From: Micromonospora parva
GTDB taxonomy: Bacteria > Actinomycetota > Actinomycetes > Mycobacteriales > Micromonosporaceae
Assembly (NCBI RefSeq): GCF_000718515.1
Contig: NZ_JNZS01000019.1
Location: 1-64,000 of the forward strand
DNA length: 64,000 nucleotides
Reading direction: 5' to 3'
In this document: positions 50,883-60,243 of the stretch, piece by piece
Layout: every line of letters begins with the position of its first letter
How positions within the stretch are numbered: position 1 is the first letter of the stretch
Position numbers and translations under genes: made by a program
Notes under the pieces: generated by a model
The model's database searches: none
What the model was told of the DNA's origin: nothing
What the model saw: only the letters and a program-made list of their open reading frames with translations

Positions 50883-52157
50883 GTGACACCTGAGGAGATT
50901 CTGGCCGCCGATCGGGCCCATGTCTGGCACCCGTATGCCGCGCTGCCGCCCGCGAACCCGCCGTACGTGGTGCGGAGCGCCGAAGGCGTACGGCTGCGGT
51001 TGGCCGACGGGCGGGAGCTGGTGGACGGGATGTCGTCCTGGTGGGCGGCGATCCACGGGTACCGGCACCCGGTGCTGGACGCGGCGGTGACCGACCAGCT
51101 CGGCCGGATGAGCCACGTGATGTTCGGCGGGCTCACCCACGAGCCGGCGGTGCGGCTCGCCCAGACGCTCGTCGAACTGACCCCGGACGGCCTGGAGCAC
51201 GTGTTCCTGGCCGACTCCGGCTCGGTCAGCGTCGAGGTGGCGGTGAAGATGTGCCTGCAGTACCAGCGGGCTGTCGGCCGGCCCCAGCGCCGCCGGCTGG
51301 CCACCTGGCGGGGTGGTTACCACGGTGACACGTTCCACCCGATGAGCGTCTGCGACCCGGAGGGCGGGATGCACCACCTGTGGGGCGACGTGCTGCCCCG
51401 GCAGGTGTTCGCCCCGGTGCCGCCGGGCGGCTTCACCGATCCGCCCGACGACGCGTACGTGGCGGCGCTGGTGGAGACCGTCGAACGGCACGCCGACGAG
51501 TTGGCCGCCGTGATCGTCGAGCCGGTCGTGCAGGGCGCCGGGGGAATGCGTTTCCACCATCCGGGTTACCTGCGGGTGCTGCGTGAGGTGACCCGCGCGC
51601 ACGGAATTCTGCTGATCTTCGACGAGATCGCCACCGGCTTCGGCCGGACCGGTGAGATGTTCGCCGCCGGGCACGCCGGTGTGACGCCGGACGTGCTGTG
51701 CGTGGGCAAGGCGTTGACGGGCGGGTACCTGACCCTCGCGGCGACGCTGTGCACCCCGGAGGTCGCCCGGGGCATCTCGGCTACCGGCGTGCTGGCGCAC
51801 GGGCCCACGTTCATGGGCAACCCCCTGGCCTGCGCGGTGGCGAACGCCTCCATCGGGCTGCTGCGGGCCGGAGACTGGGCCGGCCAGGTCGCCAGGATCG
51901 GCGCCGGCCTGCGCGCCGGCCTGGAGCCGCTGCGGGGCACGCCGGGCGTGGCCGACGTGCGGGTGCTCGGCGCGATCGGCGTGGTCCAGCTCGATCACGA
52001 GGTCGACCTCGGCGCGGCCACCGCCGCCGCCGTCGCCCAGGGGGTGTGGCTGCGTCCGTTCCGCGACCTGATCTACACGATGCCGCCGTACGTCACCGAC
52101 GACGTCGACCTGGCCCGGATCGCGACCGGGGTCGCGGCGGCGGTGGCGGTCGGCTGA
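50883..52157 (+). CDS. bioA: Adenosylmethionine-8-amino-7-oxononanoate aminotransferase
   Basis: A 424-residue class III PLP aminotransferase of biotin synthesis. '[14 protein letters not shown]' is the BioA N-terminal signature. '[15 protein letters not shown]', '[17 protein letters not shown]' and the Schiff-base Lys in '[16 protein letters not shown]' follow. '[18 protein letters not shown]' is BioA-specific. GTG at 50883 is supported by GGAGGAG (50871-50877). No other bio gene is near, and its place between pyrD and pyrF is unusual for the pathway. Confidence 0.93.
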   Translation: MTPEEILAADRAHVWHPYAALPPANPPYVVRSAEGVRLRLADGRELVDGMSSWWAAIHGYRHPVLDAAVTDQLGRMSHVMFGGLTHEPAVRLAQTLVELTPDGLEHVFLADSGSVSVEVAVKMCLQYQRAVGRPQRRRLATWRGGYHGDTFHPMSVCDPEGGMHHLWGDVLPRQVFAPVPPGGFTDPPDDAYVAALVETVERHADELAAVIVEPVVQGAGGMRFHHPGYLRVLREVTRAHGILLIFDEIATGFGRTGEMFAAGHAGVTPDVLCVGKALTGGYLTLAATLCTPEVARGISATGVLAHGPTFMGNPLACAVANASIGLLRAGDWAGQVARIGAGLRAGLEPLRGTPGVADVRVLGAIGVVQLDHEVDLGAATAAAVAQGVWLRPFRDLIYTMPPYVTDDVDLARIATGVAAAVAVG

Positions 52158-52229
52158 GTCGGCCCGGTCACCGGGTCGACGGTTACCCGGGCGGGGCAGC
52201 CGTCCGGACGAGAAGAGGGGAACACTCCC

Positions 52230-53066
52230 ATGGAGAGCTTCGGTACCCGGCTGCACCGGGCGATCACCGAGCGGGGCCCACTCTGTGTGGGCATCGACCC
52301 GCATCCCGGTCTGCTGGCCCAGTGGGGCCTTCCGGACGACGTGCACGGGCTCGACCGGTTCAGCCGAACCGTCGTCGAAGCGCTCGGTGACCGGGTTGCG
52401 GTGGTCAAGCCTCAGTCGGCCTTTTTCGAGCGATTCGGATCCCGAGGTGTGGCGATTCTTGAGTCAACTATCCGACAGTTACGAGATGCCGGCTCGCTCG
52501 TTCTGCTCGACGTCAAGCGGGGCGACATCGGCTCGACGGTGAGCGCGTACGCCGCCGCGTACCTTGACCCATCCAGTTCCGTCTATGTCGACGCGGTCAC
52601 CGCGAGCCCCTACCTCGGGGTCGGCTCGCTGGCGCCGATGTTCGAGTTGGCCGCCGAGCACGGCGGCGGTGTGTTCGTGCTGGCCCTCACGTCCAACCCC
52701 GAGGGCGCGGCCGTGCAGCGGGCCGTCACCGCCGACGGCCGGACCGTGGCGCAGACCGTGATTGACGAGATTTCCCAGCTCAACAGGGGTGCGTCCCCGC
52801 TCGGGAGCTTCGGACTGGTGGTTGGCGCGACCATCGGTGACACCGGTCACGACCTGTCCGGAGTGGGGGGCCCGCTGCTCGCTCCGGGGCTCGGCGCGCA
52901 GGGTGCCGGCGCGGCCGATCTGCGTACCGTCTTCGGTTCCAGCCTCGCCTCGGTGCTCCCGTCGTACTCCCGGGAAGTGCTCTCGGCGGGCCCCGACGTG
53001 GACGCGTTGCGGGCCGCCGCGGACCGCGTTCTGGTCGACTGCCGGGCCGTTCTGCCTGCCCGGTGA
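52230..53066 (+). CDS. pyrF: Orotidine 5'-phosphate decarboxylase (type 2)
   Basis: A 278-residue type 2 OMP decarboxylase, as in actinobacteria. 'CVGIDPHPGLLAQWGLPD' opens the barrel, and 'VKPQSAFFERFGSRG' and the active site 'LLDVKRGDIGSTV' follow. 'YLGVGSLAPM' and 'VGATIGDTGHDLSG' form the phosphate-binding region. Produces UMP, the signal for PyrR. ATG after GAAGAGGGGAA. A patch at about 52421-52490 is only about half GC, noticeably lower than the rest of the gene. Confidence 0.96.
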   Translation: MESFGTRLHRAITERGPLCVGIDPHPGLLAQWGLPDDVHGLDRFSRTVVEALGDRVAVVKPQSAFFERFGSRGVAILESTIRQLRDAGSLVLLDVKRGDIGSTVSAYAAAYLDPSSSVYVDAVTASPYLGVGSLAPMFELAAEHGGGVFVLALTSNPEGAAVQRAVTADGRTVAQTVIDEISQLNRGASPLGSFGLVVGATIGDTGHDLSGVGGPLLAPGLGAQGAGAADLRTVFGSSLASVLPSYSREVLSAGPDVDALRAAADRVLVDCRAVLPAR

Positions 53067-53113
53067 CTGACTGACGGGTCGGTCACTCTACGGTGATCAT
53101 GCGGCCCCCCACG

Positions 53114-53142
53114 TTGCCGAAAGCTCCGTTGGCCGCTAGTTT
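53114..53142 (+). promoter_or_regulatory. Promoter upstream of mihF
   Basis: TTGCCG (53114-53119), 17-bp spacer and TAGTTT (53137-53142) fit a housekeeping promoter. It leaves a leader of about 95 nt before the mihF GTG and suggests that mihF, gmk and rpoZ have their own promoter downstream of pyrF. Confidence 0.55.
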
Positions 53143-53245
53143 TCCCCGCGCTGGGAACCATGGACCCCTTGGTTCACAGCGACACCACGTTTCACAGATG
53201 CGGCGGTGCGCCCCGCCCGCCGCGATAGGGACCTGAGGAGAACTG

Positions 53246-53563
53246 GTGCCGCTCCCGTCACTGACCCCCGAACAACGCGCTGCCGCGCTCGAGAAGGCCG
53301 CGGAGATCCGCAAGGCCCGTGCTCAGCTGAAGGAGCAGCTCAAGCAGGGCAAGACCACTCTCGGTGCCGTCCTCGAGCGGGCCGAGAGCGACGACGTCGT
53401 CGGCAAGCTCAAGGTGTCGGCCGTCCTGCAGGCCATGCCGGGCATCGGCAAAATCCGGGCTACCCAGATCATGGAGAAGCTCAAGATCGCCGACAGCCGT
53501 CGCCTGCGTGGCCTCGGCGAGCAGCAGCGCAAGGCACTGCTTGGAGAGTTCGCCGCCAACTGA
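53246..53563 (+). CDS. mihF: Integration host factor, actinobacterial type
   Basis: A 105-residue nucleoid-associated protein of the actinobacterial IHF family (mIHF/sIHF), unrelated in sequence to HU/IHF. It has a long N-terminal helix ('TPEQRAAALEKAAEIRKARAQL', shown in part) followed by a helix-two-turns-helix region 'LQAMPGIGKIRATQIMEKLKI' (shown in part) and 'RRLRGLGEQQRKALL', which bind DNA. GTG start behind GAGGAGA. It is followed within 25 bp by a guanylate-kinase-like gene, the usual order. Confidence 0.95.
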   Translation: MPLPSLTPEQRAAALEKAAEIRKARAQLKEQLKQGKTTLGAVLERAESDDVVGKLKVSAVLQAMPGIGKIRATQIMEKLKIADSRRLRGLGEQQRKALLGEFAAN

Positions 53564-53588
53564 ACCTGGCAGCGTGTAGAAACAAGCA

Positions 53589-54122
53589 GTGAGCACGGAT
53601 GACGAGGCGCGCCCGGCGGCTCGGCTCACTGTCCTGGCTGGACCTTCGGGATCCGGCAGGGAGAGTGTCGTCGAGCTCGTCCGGGCGCGTTCTCCGTCCG
53701 TGTGGATCCCGGTCGCGGCAACCACCAGGCCGCGCCGGGAGTCGGAGATCGACGGGGTGGACCGCGTCTTCCTCGCCCCCGCCGAGTTCGATCGCCGGAT
53801 CGTCGACGGTGAGCTGCTGGAATGGTCCCGGATCGGTTCCTACCGCCGGGGCACCCCGTACCCGCCGCTGCGCGCCCGGCTCGACGCCGGGCAGCCGGTG
53901 CTGCTCCCGCTCGACCTGCGCGGCACCCCACTGGTCCGCGCGCGCCTGCCCGACGCTCGGCTGGTGCTGCTGAGCCCACCCGGGTACGCCCCGGACGCCA
54001 CGGTGGTCGCCACCGTCGAGCACACGCTGACCCACGACCACACCGAACGGGTGGTTGAAGAGCTGGTAGGCTTACTCGGTTCTTCTTATCCGGATCCGGC
54101 CTGGTCGCGCGTGCGTGGCTGA
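53589..54122 (+). CDS. gmk: Guanylate kinase-like protein with altered P-loop
   Basis: A 177-residue homologue in the conserved gmk position. The P-loop reads GPSGSGRES (residues 18-26): the invariant Lys is Arg24. The GMP-binding strand 'VAATTRPRRESEIDGVDRVF' is present, as is GELLEW. The tip that normally reads N-R-Y-G-T-P is 'SYRRGTPY'. After 'RLVLLSPPGYAPDA' the lid and following helix are shortened, so the protein is smaller than usual (about 190-210 residues). It may be inactive or weak, or specialised; a canonical gmk elsewhere would explain its erosion. Confidence 0.75.
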   Translation: MSTDDEARPAARLTVLAGPSGSGRESVVELVRARSPSVWIPVAATTRPRRESEIDGVDRVFLAPAEFDRRIVDGELLEWSRIGSYRRGTPYPPLRARLDAGQPVLLPLDLRGTPLVRARLPDARLVLLSPPGYAPDATVVATVEHTLTHDHTERVVEELVGLLGSSYPDPAWSRVRG

Positions 54123-54186
54123 CGGCCGGCCACCGTTGAGACTCAGCACCGCGTCCGCGCGGCTCGAAAGACGCAGAGGTTAATTC

Positions 54187-54450
54187 GTGGGATCCATCGC
54201 CAACCCCGAAGGCATCACCAACCCGCCGATCGACGAGCTCCTCGAGAAGACGACGTCGAAGTACGCGCTGGTCATCTTCGCCGCCAAGCGCGCGCGCCAG
54301 GTCAACGCCTACTACAGCCAGCTCGGTGAGGGTCTGCTGGAGTACGTCGGTCCGCTCGTCGAGACCACCCCGCAGGAGAAGCCCCTCTCGATCGCCATGC
54401 GCGAGATCAACTCGGGCCTGCTCACCGCCGAGCCGACCGACCAGCCGTAA
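54187..54450 (+). CDS. rpoZ: RNA polymerase omega subunit
   Basis: An 87-residue omega subunit that stabilises the beta' subunit. '[37 protein letters not shown]' (shown in part) is the conserved fold, with '[16 protein letters not shown]' at the end. GTG start at 54187, 64 bp after the guanylate-kinase-like gene. Followed by coaBC 14 bp on. Confidence 0.96.
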   Translation: MGSIANPEGITNPPIDELLEKTTSKYALVIFAAKRARQVNAYYSQLGEGLLEYVGPLVETTPQEKPLSIAMREINSGLLTAEPTDQP

Positions 54451-54464
54451 GCCCCCGCTGGCCG

Positions 54465-55673
54465 ATGTCCGCCTCGATCGTCCTCGGGGTCGGTGGCGGC
54501 ATCGCCGCCTACAAGGCGTGCGAGCTGCTGCGACTCTTCACCGAATCCGGTCACCGGGTTCGGGTTGTGCCCACCGCGTCGGCGCTCCGGTTCGTGGGAG
54601 CGCCGACCTGGGCCGCGCTCTCCGGTCAACCCGTCGCCGACGACGTCTGGACCGACGTCCACGAGGTGCCGCACGTCCGGCTCGGTAAGCAGGCCGACCT
54701 GGTGGTGGTCGCGCCGACCACCACCGACCTGCTCGCCAAGGCCGCCCACGGCCTCGCCGACGACCTGCTCACCAACACCCTGCTGACCGCCCGCTGCCCG
54801 GTCCTGCTGGCCCCGGCCATGCATACCGAGATGTGGGAACATCCCGCCACCGTGGCCAACGTCGCCACGCTGCGCTCCCGGGGGGTGCGGGTCATCGAAC
54901 CCGCCGTCGGCCGGCTCACCGGCGCCGACACCGGCAAGGGTCGGCTGCCGGACCCGGCGGAGATCTTCGCGGTCGCCGTTCGGCTCCTGGCCCGTGGTGA
55001 CGCGGCTCCCGCCGACCTGGCCGGTCGCCGGGTGGTCGTCACCGCCGGTGGCACCCGCGAGCCCCTGGACCCGGTCCGCTTCCTGGGTAACCGCTCGTCG
55101 GGCAAGCAGGGGTACGCGTTCGCCCGCGCGGCGGTCGCCCGGGGTGCCCGGGTCACAGTGGTCGCGGCGAACGTCGACCTCGCCGACCCGGCCGGCGTCG
55201 ACCTGATCCGGGTGGGCACCACCGCCGAGCTGCGAGAGGCGACGGTCAAGGCCGCCGTCGACGCCGACGCGGTGGTCATGGCGGCGGCTCCGGCCGATTT
55301 CCGGCCCGCGACGTACGCGCCTGGCAAAATCAAGAAGTCGGACGACGGTGTCGCGCCCACCATCGAGCTCGTCACGAATCCGGACATCGCGGCGGAGCTC
55401 GGCCAGCGCAAACGACCGGAGCAGGTGCTGGTGGTGTTCGCCGCCGAGACCGGCGACGCCGAGGCCAACGGCCGGGCGAAACTCGCCCGGAAGCGGGCCG
55501 ACCTGATCGTGATCAATGAGGTCGGTCCGGACCTGGTCTTCGGCGCCGACACCAACACGGTGACGGTCATCGGCGCCGACGGCTCGGTCAGCCGGCTGCC
55601 CGAGCAGGCCAAGGAGGCAGTGGCCGACGCCGTGTGGGATCTCGTCGTGGCGCGGCTGCCCGGCCGCTCCTGA
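54465..55673 (+). CDS. coaBC: Bifunctional phosphopantothenoylcysteine decarboxylase/synthetase
   Basis: A 402-residue two-domain enzyme of coenzyme A synthesis. The N-terminal CoaC flavodoxin-like domain has 'GVGGGIAAYKACELLRLF', the active-site His in 'EVPHVRLG', and 'PAMHTEMW' (the P-x-M-N/H motif). The C-terminal CoaB domain has 'VTAGGTREPLDPVRFLGNRSSGKQG' (shown in part) and the Lys of 'GKIKKSDDG'. ATG at 54465. Confidence 0.96.
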   Translation: MSASIVLGVGGGIAAYKACELLRLFTESGHRVRVVPTASALRFVGAPTWAALSGQPVADDVWTDVHEVPHVRLGKQADLVVVAPTTTDLLAKAAHGLADDLLTNTLLTARCPVLLAPAMHTEMWEHPATVANVATLRSRGVRVIEPAVGRLTGADTGKGRLPDPAEIFAVAVRLLARGDAAPADLAGRRVVVTAGGTREPLDPVRFLGNRSSGKQGYAFARAAVARGARVTVVAANVDLADPAGVDLIRVGTTAELREATVKAAVDADAVVMAAAPADFRPATYAPGKIKKSDDGVAPTIELVTNPDIAAELGQRKRPEQVLVVFAAETGDAEANGRAKLARKRADLIVINEVGPDLVFGADTNTVTVIGADGSVSRLPEQAKEAVADAVWDLVVARLPGRS

Positions 55674-55721
55674 CGGGTGGAACAGGACGCGACCGATCCC
55701 GACACCGGCCGCAGTGGTGAT

Positions 55722-55727
55722 TAGACT
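55722..55727 (+). promoter_or_regulatory. Possible -10 element of metK
   Basis: TAGACT lies 33 nt before the metK GTG in the 87-bp coaBC-metK gap. No convincing -35 is visible. No SAM riboswitch-like structure was recognised in this gap. Confidence 0.35.
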
Positions 55728-55760
55728 GCCGCGGAACGACCTCACACGCTTAGGAGTGCC

Positions 55761-56954
55761 GTGACACGCCGTCTCTTCACGTCCGAATCGGTCACGGAAG
55801 GCCACCCGGACAAGATCGCTGACCAGATCAGCGATGGCATCCTCGACGCGCTGCTGACCGAGGACCCCCACAGCCGCGTGGCGGTGGAGACCATGATCAC
55901 CACCGGTCAGGTACACATCGCCGGTGAGGTGACCACCAAGGCGTACGCCGACATCCCGACGATCGTCCGCCGGACCATCCTCGACATCGGCTACGACTCG
56001 TCGAAGAAGGGCTTCGACGGCGCCTCCTGCGGCGTCAGCGTCTCCATCGGCGCACAGTCCGAGGACATCGCGCAGGGCGTGGACAACGCCTTCGAACTGC
56101 GGACCGGGGCGTCGGAGAGCGCGCTGGACGCGCAGGGCGCCGGCGACCAGGGCATGATGTTCGGCTTCGCCTGCTCGGAGACGCCCGAGCTGATGCCGCT
56201 GCCGATCGCGCTCGCCCACCGGCTGGCCCGTCGCCTCTCGGCGGTGCGCAAGGACGGCACGATCCCGTACCTGCGGCCGGACGGCAAGACCCAGGTCACC
56301 ATCGAGTACGAGGGGCTGCGCCCGGTCCGGCTGAACACCGTTGTGGTGTCCAGCCAGCACGCCGCCGACATCTCGTTGGACTCGCTGCTCACCCCCGACG
56401 TTCGTGACCACGTGATCGCCCCGGAGCTGGAGAGCCTCGGTCTGGACACCGACGGCTACCGGCTGCTGGTCAACCCGACCGGCCGGTTCGAAATCGGCGG
56501 CCCGATGGGTGACGCCGGGCTGACCGGTCGCAAGATCATCGTCGACACCTACGGCGGATACGCCCGCCACGGCGGCGGCGCGTTCTCCGGCAAGGACCCG
56601 TCCAAGGTGGACCGCTCGGCCGCGTACGCGATGCGCTGGGTGGCCAAGAACGTGGTCGCCGCCGGTCTGGCCGAGCGGTGCGAGGCGCAGGTCGCCTACG
56701 CCATCGGCAAGGCGCACCCGGTGAGCCTCTTCATCGAGACGTTCGGCACCGAGACCGTGCCCGTCGCCTCGATCGAGAAGGCCGTCGGCGAGGTGTTCGA
56801 CCTGCGTCCGGCGGCGATCATCCGGGACCTCAACCTGCTCCGCCCGATCTACCAGCAGACCGCCGCGTACGGCCACTTCGGCCGGGAGTTGCCGGACCTG
56901 ACCTGGGAGAGCACCGACCGGGCCGCCGACCTCAAGTCGGCCGCGGGAGCCTGA
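55761..56954 (+). CDS. metK: S-adenosylmethionine synthase
   Basis: A 397-residue enzyme forming SAM from Met and ATP. '[20 protein letters not shown]' is the N-terminal signature. '[12 protein letters not shown]' binds ATP, and '[20 protein letters not shown]' holds the K+ and phosphate sites. GTG start behind TAGGAG. SAM is used by BioA (encoded nearby) and by methyltransferases. The reading frame of priA begins at its stop codon. Confidence 0.98.
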   Translation: MTRRLFTSESVTEGHPDKIADQISDGILDALLTEDPHSRVAVETMITTGQVHIAGEVTTKAYADIPTIVRRTILDIGYDSSKKGFDGASCGVSVSIGAQSEDIAQGVDNAFELRTGASESALDAQGAGDQGMMFGFACSETPELMPLPIALAHRLARRLSAVRKDGTIPYLRPDGKTQVTIEYEGLRPVRLNTVVVSSQHAADISLDSLLTPDVRDHVIAPELESLGLDTDGYRLLVNPTGRFEIGGPMGDAGLTGRKIIVDTYGGYARHGGGAFSGKDPSKVDRSAAYAMRWVAKNVVAAGLAERCEAQVAYAIGKAHPVSLFIETFGTETVPVASIEKAVGEVFDLRPAAIIRDLNLLRPIYQQTAAYGHFGRELPDLTWESTDRAADLKSAAGA

Positions 56955-58924
56955 CCACCACCAAGCGCAGCGACCGGCGACCCGCGGATGGGTCGCCGGT
57001 CGCGCGCGTCTGCGTGGATGTCGGCCTGGCGCACCTGGACCGGCCGTTCGACTACCTGGTGCCGGCGGAGCTGGACGAGGTGGCGGTGCCCGGGACCCGG
57101 GTGAAGGTGCGCTTCGCCGGGCAACTCGTTGACGGGTGGCTGCTGTCGCGCGCCGACGACTCCGGGCACACCGGCCGCCTCGCGTACCTGGAGAAGGTGG
57201 TCTCGCCGGAGCCGGTGCTGGCCCCCGAGATCGCCCGGCTGGCCCGGGCGGTCGCCGACCGCTACGCGGGCAGCCTCGCCGACGTGCTCCGGCTCGCCGT
57301 GCCACCCCGGCACGCGCGGGTGGAGAAGGAGCCCCGCGACGAGCAGCCCACCCCGGCCGCCCCCACCGGGGCGGTCGACCCGCGCGGTTGGCGTGACTAC
57401 CCGACCGGCCCGGCGATGCTGCGCGCGCTCACCGACGGCCGAGCGCCCCGCGCGGTCTGGTCGGCGTTGCCCGGCGAGGACTGGGCGGCCCGCTACGCCG
57501 ACGCGGTGGCCGCCACCGTCGCCGGTGGGCGCGGCGCGGTGGTCGTGGTGCCCGACGCACGGGACCTCGACCGGCTCGACGCCGCGCTCACCACAGTGCT
57601 CGGCCCGGGGCGGCACGTCAGCCTCTCCGCGGCCCTCGGCCCGGCCCGGCGGTACCGGGCGTTCCTCGCCGCTCGCCGGGGCCAGGTGCCGGTGGTGATC
57701 GGCACCCGGGCGGCGATGTTCGCCCCGGTGGCCCGACTCGGCCTCGTCGCCATCTGGGACGACGGTGACGACCTGCACTCCGAGCCCCGGGCGCCCTACC
57801 CGCACGCCCGCGACGTGCTGCTCACCCGCGTCCACCTCGCCGAGGCCGGCGCGCTGGTCGGCGGGTACGCCCGCACGGCCGAGGGGCAGCTGCTGGTGGA
57901 GACCGGTTGGGCGCGGGAGGTGGTCGCCGACCGGAGCACCGTGCGGGCGCGGGTCCCGGCCATCGCGCCGACCGGGGACGACCCCCAACTGGCCCGTGAC
58001 CCCGGGGCGGCCACCGCCCGACTGCCCAGCCTGGCCTGGACGGCCGCCCGCGACGCGCTCCGCCAGGACCTGCCGGTGCTGGTGCAGGTGCCCCGACGTG
58101 GCTACCTGCCGTCGATCTCCTGCGCCGAGTGCCGCACTCCGGCCCGCTGCGTGCACTGCTCCGGCCCGCTCGCGCTGCCCTCCGCCGGCGGCACCCCGGC
58201 CTGCCGGTGGTGCGCCCGGGTGGCGGCCGCGTACGCCTGCCCGCAGTGCGGTGGGCGGCGGCTGCGGGCCGCGGTCACCGGCGCCCGGCGCACCGCCGAG
58301 GAGCTGGGCCGGGCGTTCCCCGGCGTCCCGGTGCGCACCTCGGGGCGCGAGGAGGTGCTGACCGACGTACCCGGTGGTGCCGCCCTGGTGGTGGCCACGC
58401 CGGGCGCCGAGCCGGTCGCCGAGGGAGGCTACGGCGCGGTGCTGCTGCTCGACTCGTGGGCCCTGCTGACCCGGGCCGACCTGCGCGCCGGTGAGGAGGC
58501 GCTGCGCCGCTGGCTGGCGGCGGCGGCGCTGGCCCGCCCGGCGCCGGCCGGTCGGGTGGTGGTGGTCGCCGACGGCGCGCTCGCCCCCGTGCAGGCGCTG
58601 CTGCGCTGGGACGCCGGCTGGTTCGCCGGCCGGGAGCTGGCCGAGCGCCGCGAGCTGGGCTTTCCACCGGCCGTCCGGATGGCGAGTGTCACCGGCCCGG
58701 CCGAGGCGGTGGCGGACCTGCTGGCCGCGGCCCGGCTGCCGGACGACGCCGAGGTGCTCGGGCCGGTGCCGGCCGAGGAGGGTCGGGAGCGGATGCTGGT
58801 CCGGGTGCCCCGGGCCCGGGCTGGCGCGCTCGCGGAGGCGTTGCACTCGGCCGCTGGTGCGCGGGCCGCCCGCAAGGCCGCCGATCCGGTTCGTCTCCAG
58901 GTCGATCCGCTGAGCCTGTTCTGA
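56951..58924 (+). CDS. priA: Primosomal protein N' (PriA), helicase-deficient actinobacterial form
   Basis: A protein of about 657 residues. N-terminal DNA-binding domain ('[23 protein letters not shown]', shown in part), then a helicase-like core whose Walker A region lacks GKT ([14 protein letters not shown]) and whose DEEH box reads DDGDD. The zinc region keeps eight Cys as CAEC, RCVHC, CRWC and CPQC. This matches actinobacterial PriA proteins thought to be non-helicase scaffolds. No ATG/GTG/TTG lies before the conserved 'PVARVCVDV'. CTG 56951 overlaps the metK stop and keeps that strand, whereas GTG 57011 would lose it. The start is therefore uncertain. Confidence 0.85.
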   Translation: MTTTKRSDRRPADGSPVARVCVDVGLAHLDRPFDYLVPAELDEVAVPGTRVKVRFAGQLVDGWLLSRADDSGHTGRLAYLEKVVSPEPVLAPEIARLARAVADRYAGSLADVLRLAVPPRHARVEKEPRDEQPTPAAPTGAVDPRGWRDYPTGPAMLRALTDGRAPRAVWSALPGEDWAARYADAVAATVAGGRGAVVVVPDARDLDRLDAALTTVLGPGRHVSLSAALGPARRYRAFLAARRGQVPVVIGTRAAMFAPVARLGLVAIWDDGDDLHSEPRAPYPHARDVLLTRVHLAEAGALVGGYARTAEGQLLVETGWAREVVADRSTVRARVPAIAPTGDDPQLARDPGAATARLPSLAWTAARDALRQDLPVLVQVPRRGYLPSISCAECRTPARCVHCSGPLALPSAGGTPACRWCARVAAAYACPQCGGRRLRAAVTGARRTAEELGRAFPGVPVRTSGREEVLTDVPGGAALVVATPGAEPVAEGGYGAVLLLDSWALLTRADLRAGEEALRRWLAAAALARPAPAGRVVVVADGALAPVQALLRWDAGWFAGRELAERRELGFPPAVRMASVTGPAEAVADLLAAARLPDDAEVLGPVPAEEGRERMLVRVPRARAGALAEALHSAAGARAARKAADPVRLQVDPLSLF

Positions 58925-59180
58925 GGCGTTTCGGCCGGTGCCGGCGGTGGGGGAGCTGGCCCACCGGGGGTGCCCTCGCACACCGCGTCCGGCAAACCGG
59001 TGGCGGCCGAGTGGTAGCATCGCCCGTCATGCCGAGGCGTACGACGGGCTCCAGGTCGCGAGGGGGCGTCAGCCGCGCCGAGCTGGAGTCGCCGCGGGAT
59101 GGCGCGACGATGGCGGAAACGCGTCCGTCGGGCGCGAGGTCGATGATGTCAATGAGCCGGTGATCAGGGGTGGACCAGTC

Positions 59181-60164
59181 GTGACCGTTGGACAATCGAT
59201 CGTCTTCAACGGCGACCTCGGCAGCGGCAAGAGCACCGTGTCGGTCGAGATCGCCAAGCGGCTCGGCATGCGCCGGGTCAGCGTGGGGGACCTCTACCGG
59301 GAGATGGCGCAGCAGCGGCAGATGACCGCGCTGCAGCTCAACCTGCACGCCGAGCTGGACCAGGCCGTCGACGGCTACGTCGACCAGCTCCAGCGGGACA
59401 TCGCCGCCTCCGGTGAGCGCCTCATCATGGACTCCCGGTTGGCCTGGCACTTCTTCACCGACGCGCTCAAGGTGCACATGATCACCGAGCCGGGTGAGGC
59501 GGCCCGCCGGGTGCTCGCCCGACCGTCCGGGCCGGCGGAGAGCTACGCCTCCCTGGAGGAGGCCAAGGCCAAGCTCCGTGAGCGCAGCGCGAGCGAGCGG
59601 AGCCGGTTCATCATCCGGTACGGGGTGGACAAGGCCCGGCTGCGCAACTATGACCTGATCTGCGACACCACCCGGGCGTCCGCCGCCGAGGTGATCGAGC
59701 ACATCGTGGCCGCGTACGAGGGCACCCTCGGCGCCGAGGTGCTGCGGGACGCGCCGCCGCTGCTGCTGCTGGACCCGGCCCGGGTCTACCCGACCGAGGA
59801 CATCGCCACCCTGCGGGGCCTGTGGGACACCGACTTCGTCGGTGGGGTGGCCGAGGCGGGCGACGAGGCCCTCGAACCGCTGAAGATCGGGTTCACCGGT
59901 GAGTACTTCTTCGTCGTCGACGGTCACCGCCGCCTCAGCGCCGCTCTGCAGAACGGGTTCTCCCTGGTCCCGGCCCAGTTGGTCGCCGAGGTCGACGAGC
60001 CGGTGGTGGGTGGGATGACCGCGATCGACTACTTCGCCGCCCAGGTGCGCCCCGGTCTGATCTACGACTGGGAGGCGGCTCACAAGATCCAACTGCCGTT
60101 GCCCGAGCCGGCGCTGCTCCGTGGCGACGCGGTGCTCGCGGGGGACCCGGGCGCCAGCGTCTGA
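59181..60164 (+). CDS. Cytidylate kinase-like/ParB-like fusion protein
   Basis: A 327-residue protein. Residues 1-185 resemble AAA_33/cytidylate-kinase-like P-loop kinases: GDLGSGKST at 11-19, MDSRLAW (Mg/substrate region), 'RFIIRYGVD..NYDLICDTT' near 142-164. Residues 190-327 carry 'FFVVDGHRRLSAALQNGF' (about 243-260), the G-x-H-R motif of ParB/Srx-type nuclease-like domains. GTG at 59181 is chosen with AGGGGTGGA 6 nt upstream; GTG 59160 is alternative. It may phosphorylate a nucleotide, protein or small molecule. It takes the place usually held by fmt after priA, so context does not help. Confidence 0.7.
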   Translation: MTVGQSIVFNGDLGSGKSTVSVEIAKRLGMRRVSVGDLYREMAQQRQMTALQLNLHAELDQAVDGYVDQLQRDIAASGERLIMDSRLAWHFFTDALKVHMITEPGEAARRVLARPSGPAESYASLEEAKAKLRERSASERSRFIIRYGVDKARLRNYDLICDTTRASAAEVIEHIVAAYEGTLGAEVLRDAPPLLLLDPARVYPTEDIATLRGLWDTDFVGGVAEAGDEALEPLKIGFTGEYFFVVDGHRRLSAALQNGFSLVPAQLVAEVDEPVVGGMTAIDYFAAQVRPGLIYDWEAAHKIQLPLPEPALLRGDAVLAGDPGASV

Positions 60165-60177
60165 ACCCGGCGCGAGA

Positions 60178-60211
60178 CCGGGCCGACGCGCGGGTACGCG
60201 CGCCGGCCCGG
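60178..60211. terminator. Bidirectional hairpin terminator
   Basis: CCGGGCCG-a-CGCGCG pairs with CGCGCG-c-CGGCCCGG around GGTA (one mismatch). It lies between the convergent kinase-like and protease genes, 13 nt after the former and 32 nt from the latter. Confidence 0.8.
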
Positions 60212-60243
60212 CCACCGAGTCGTACGGCGGTCGCCGCGACGTC

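Noticed and set aside
59578..59606. GTGAGCGCAGCGCGAGCGAG-like sequence resembling the relay repeat
   Set aside because: It lies inside the kinase-like gene and encodes a normal Arg/Ser/Glu segment (LRERSASERSRF) before RYGVD; similarity to the repeat is weak after the first 8 bases.
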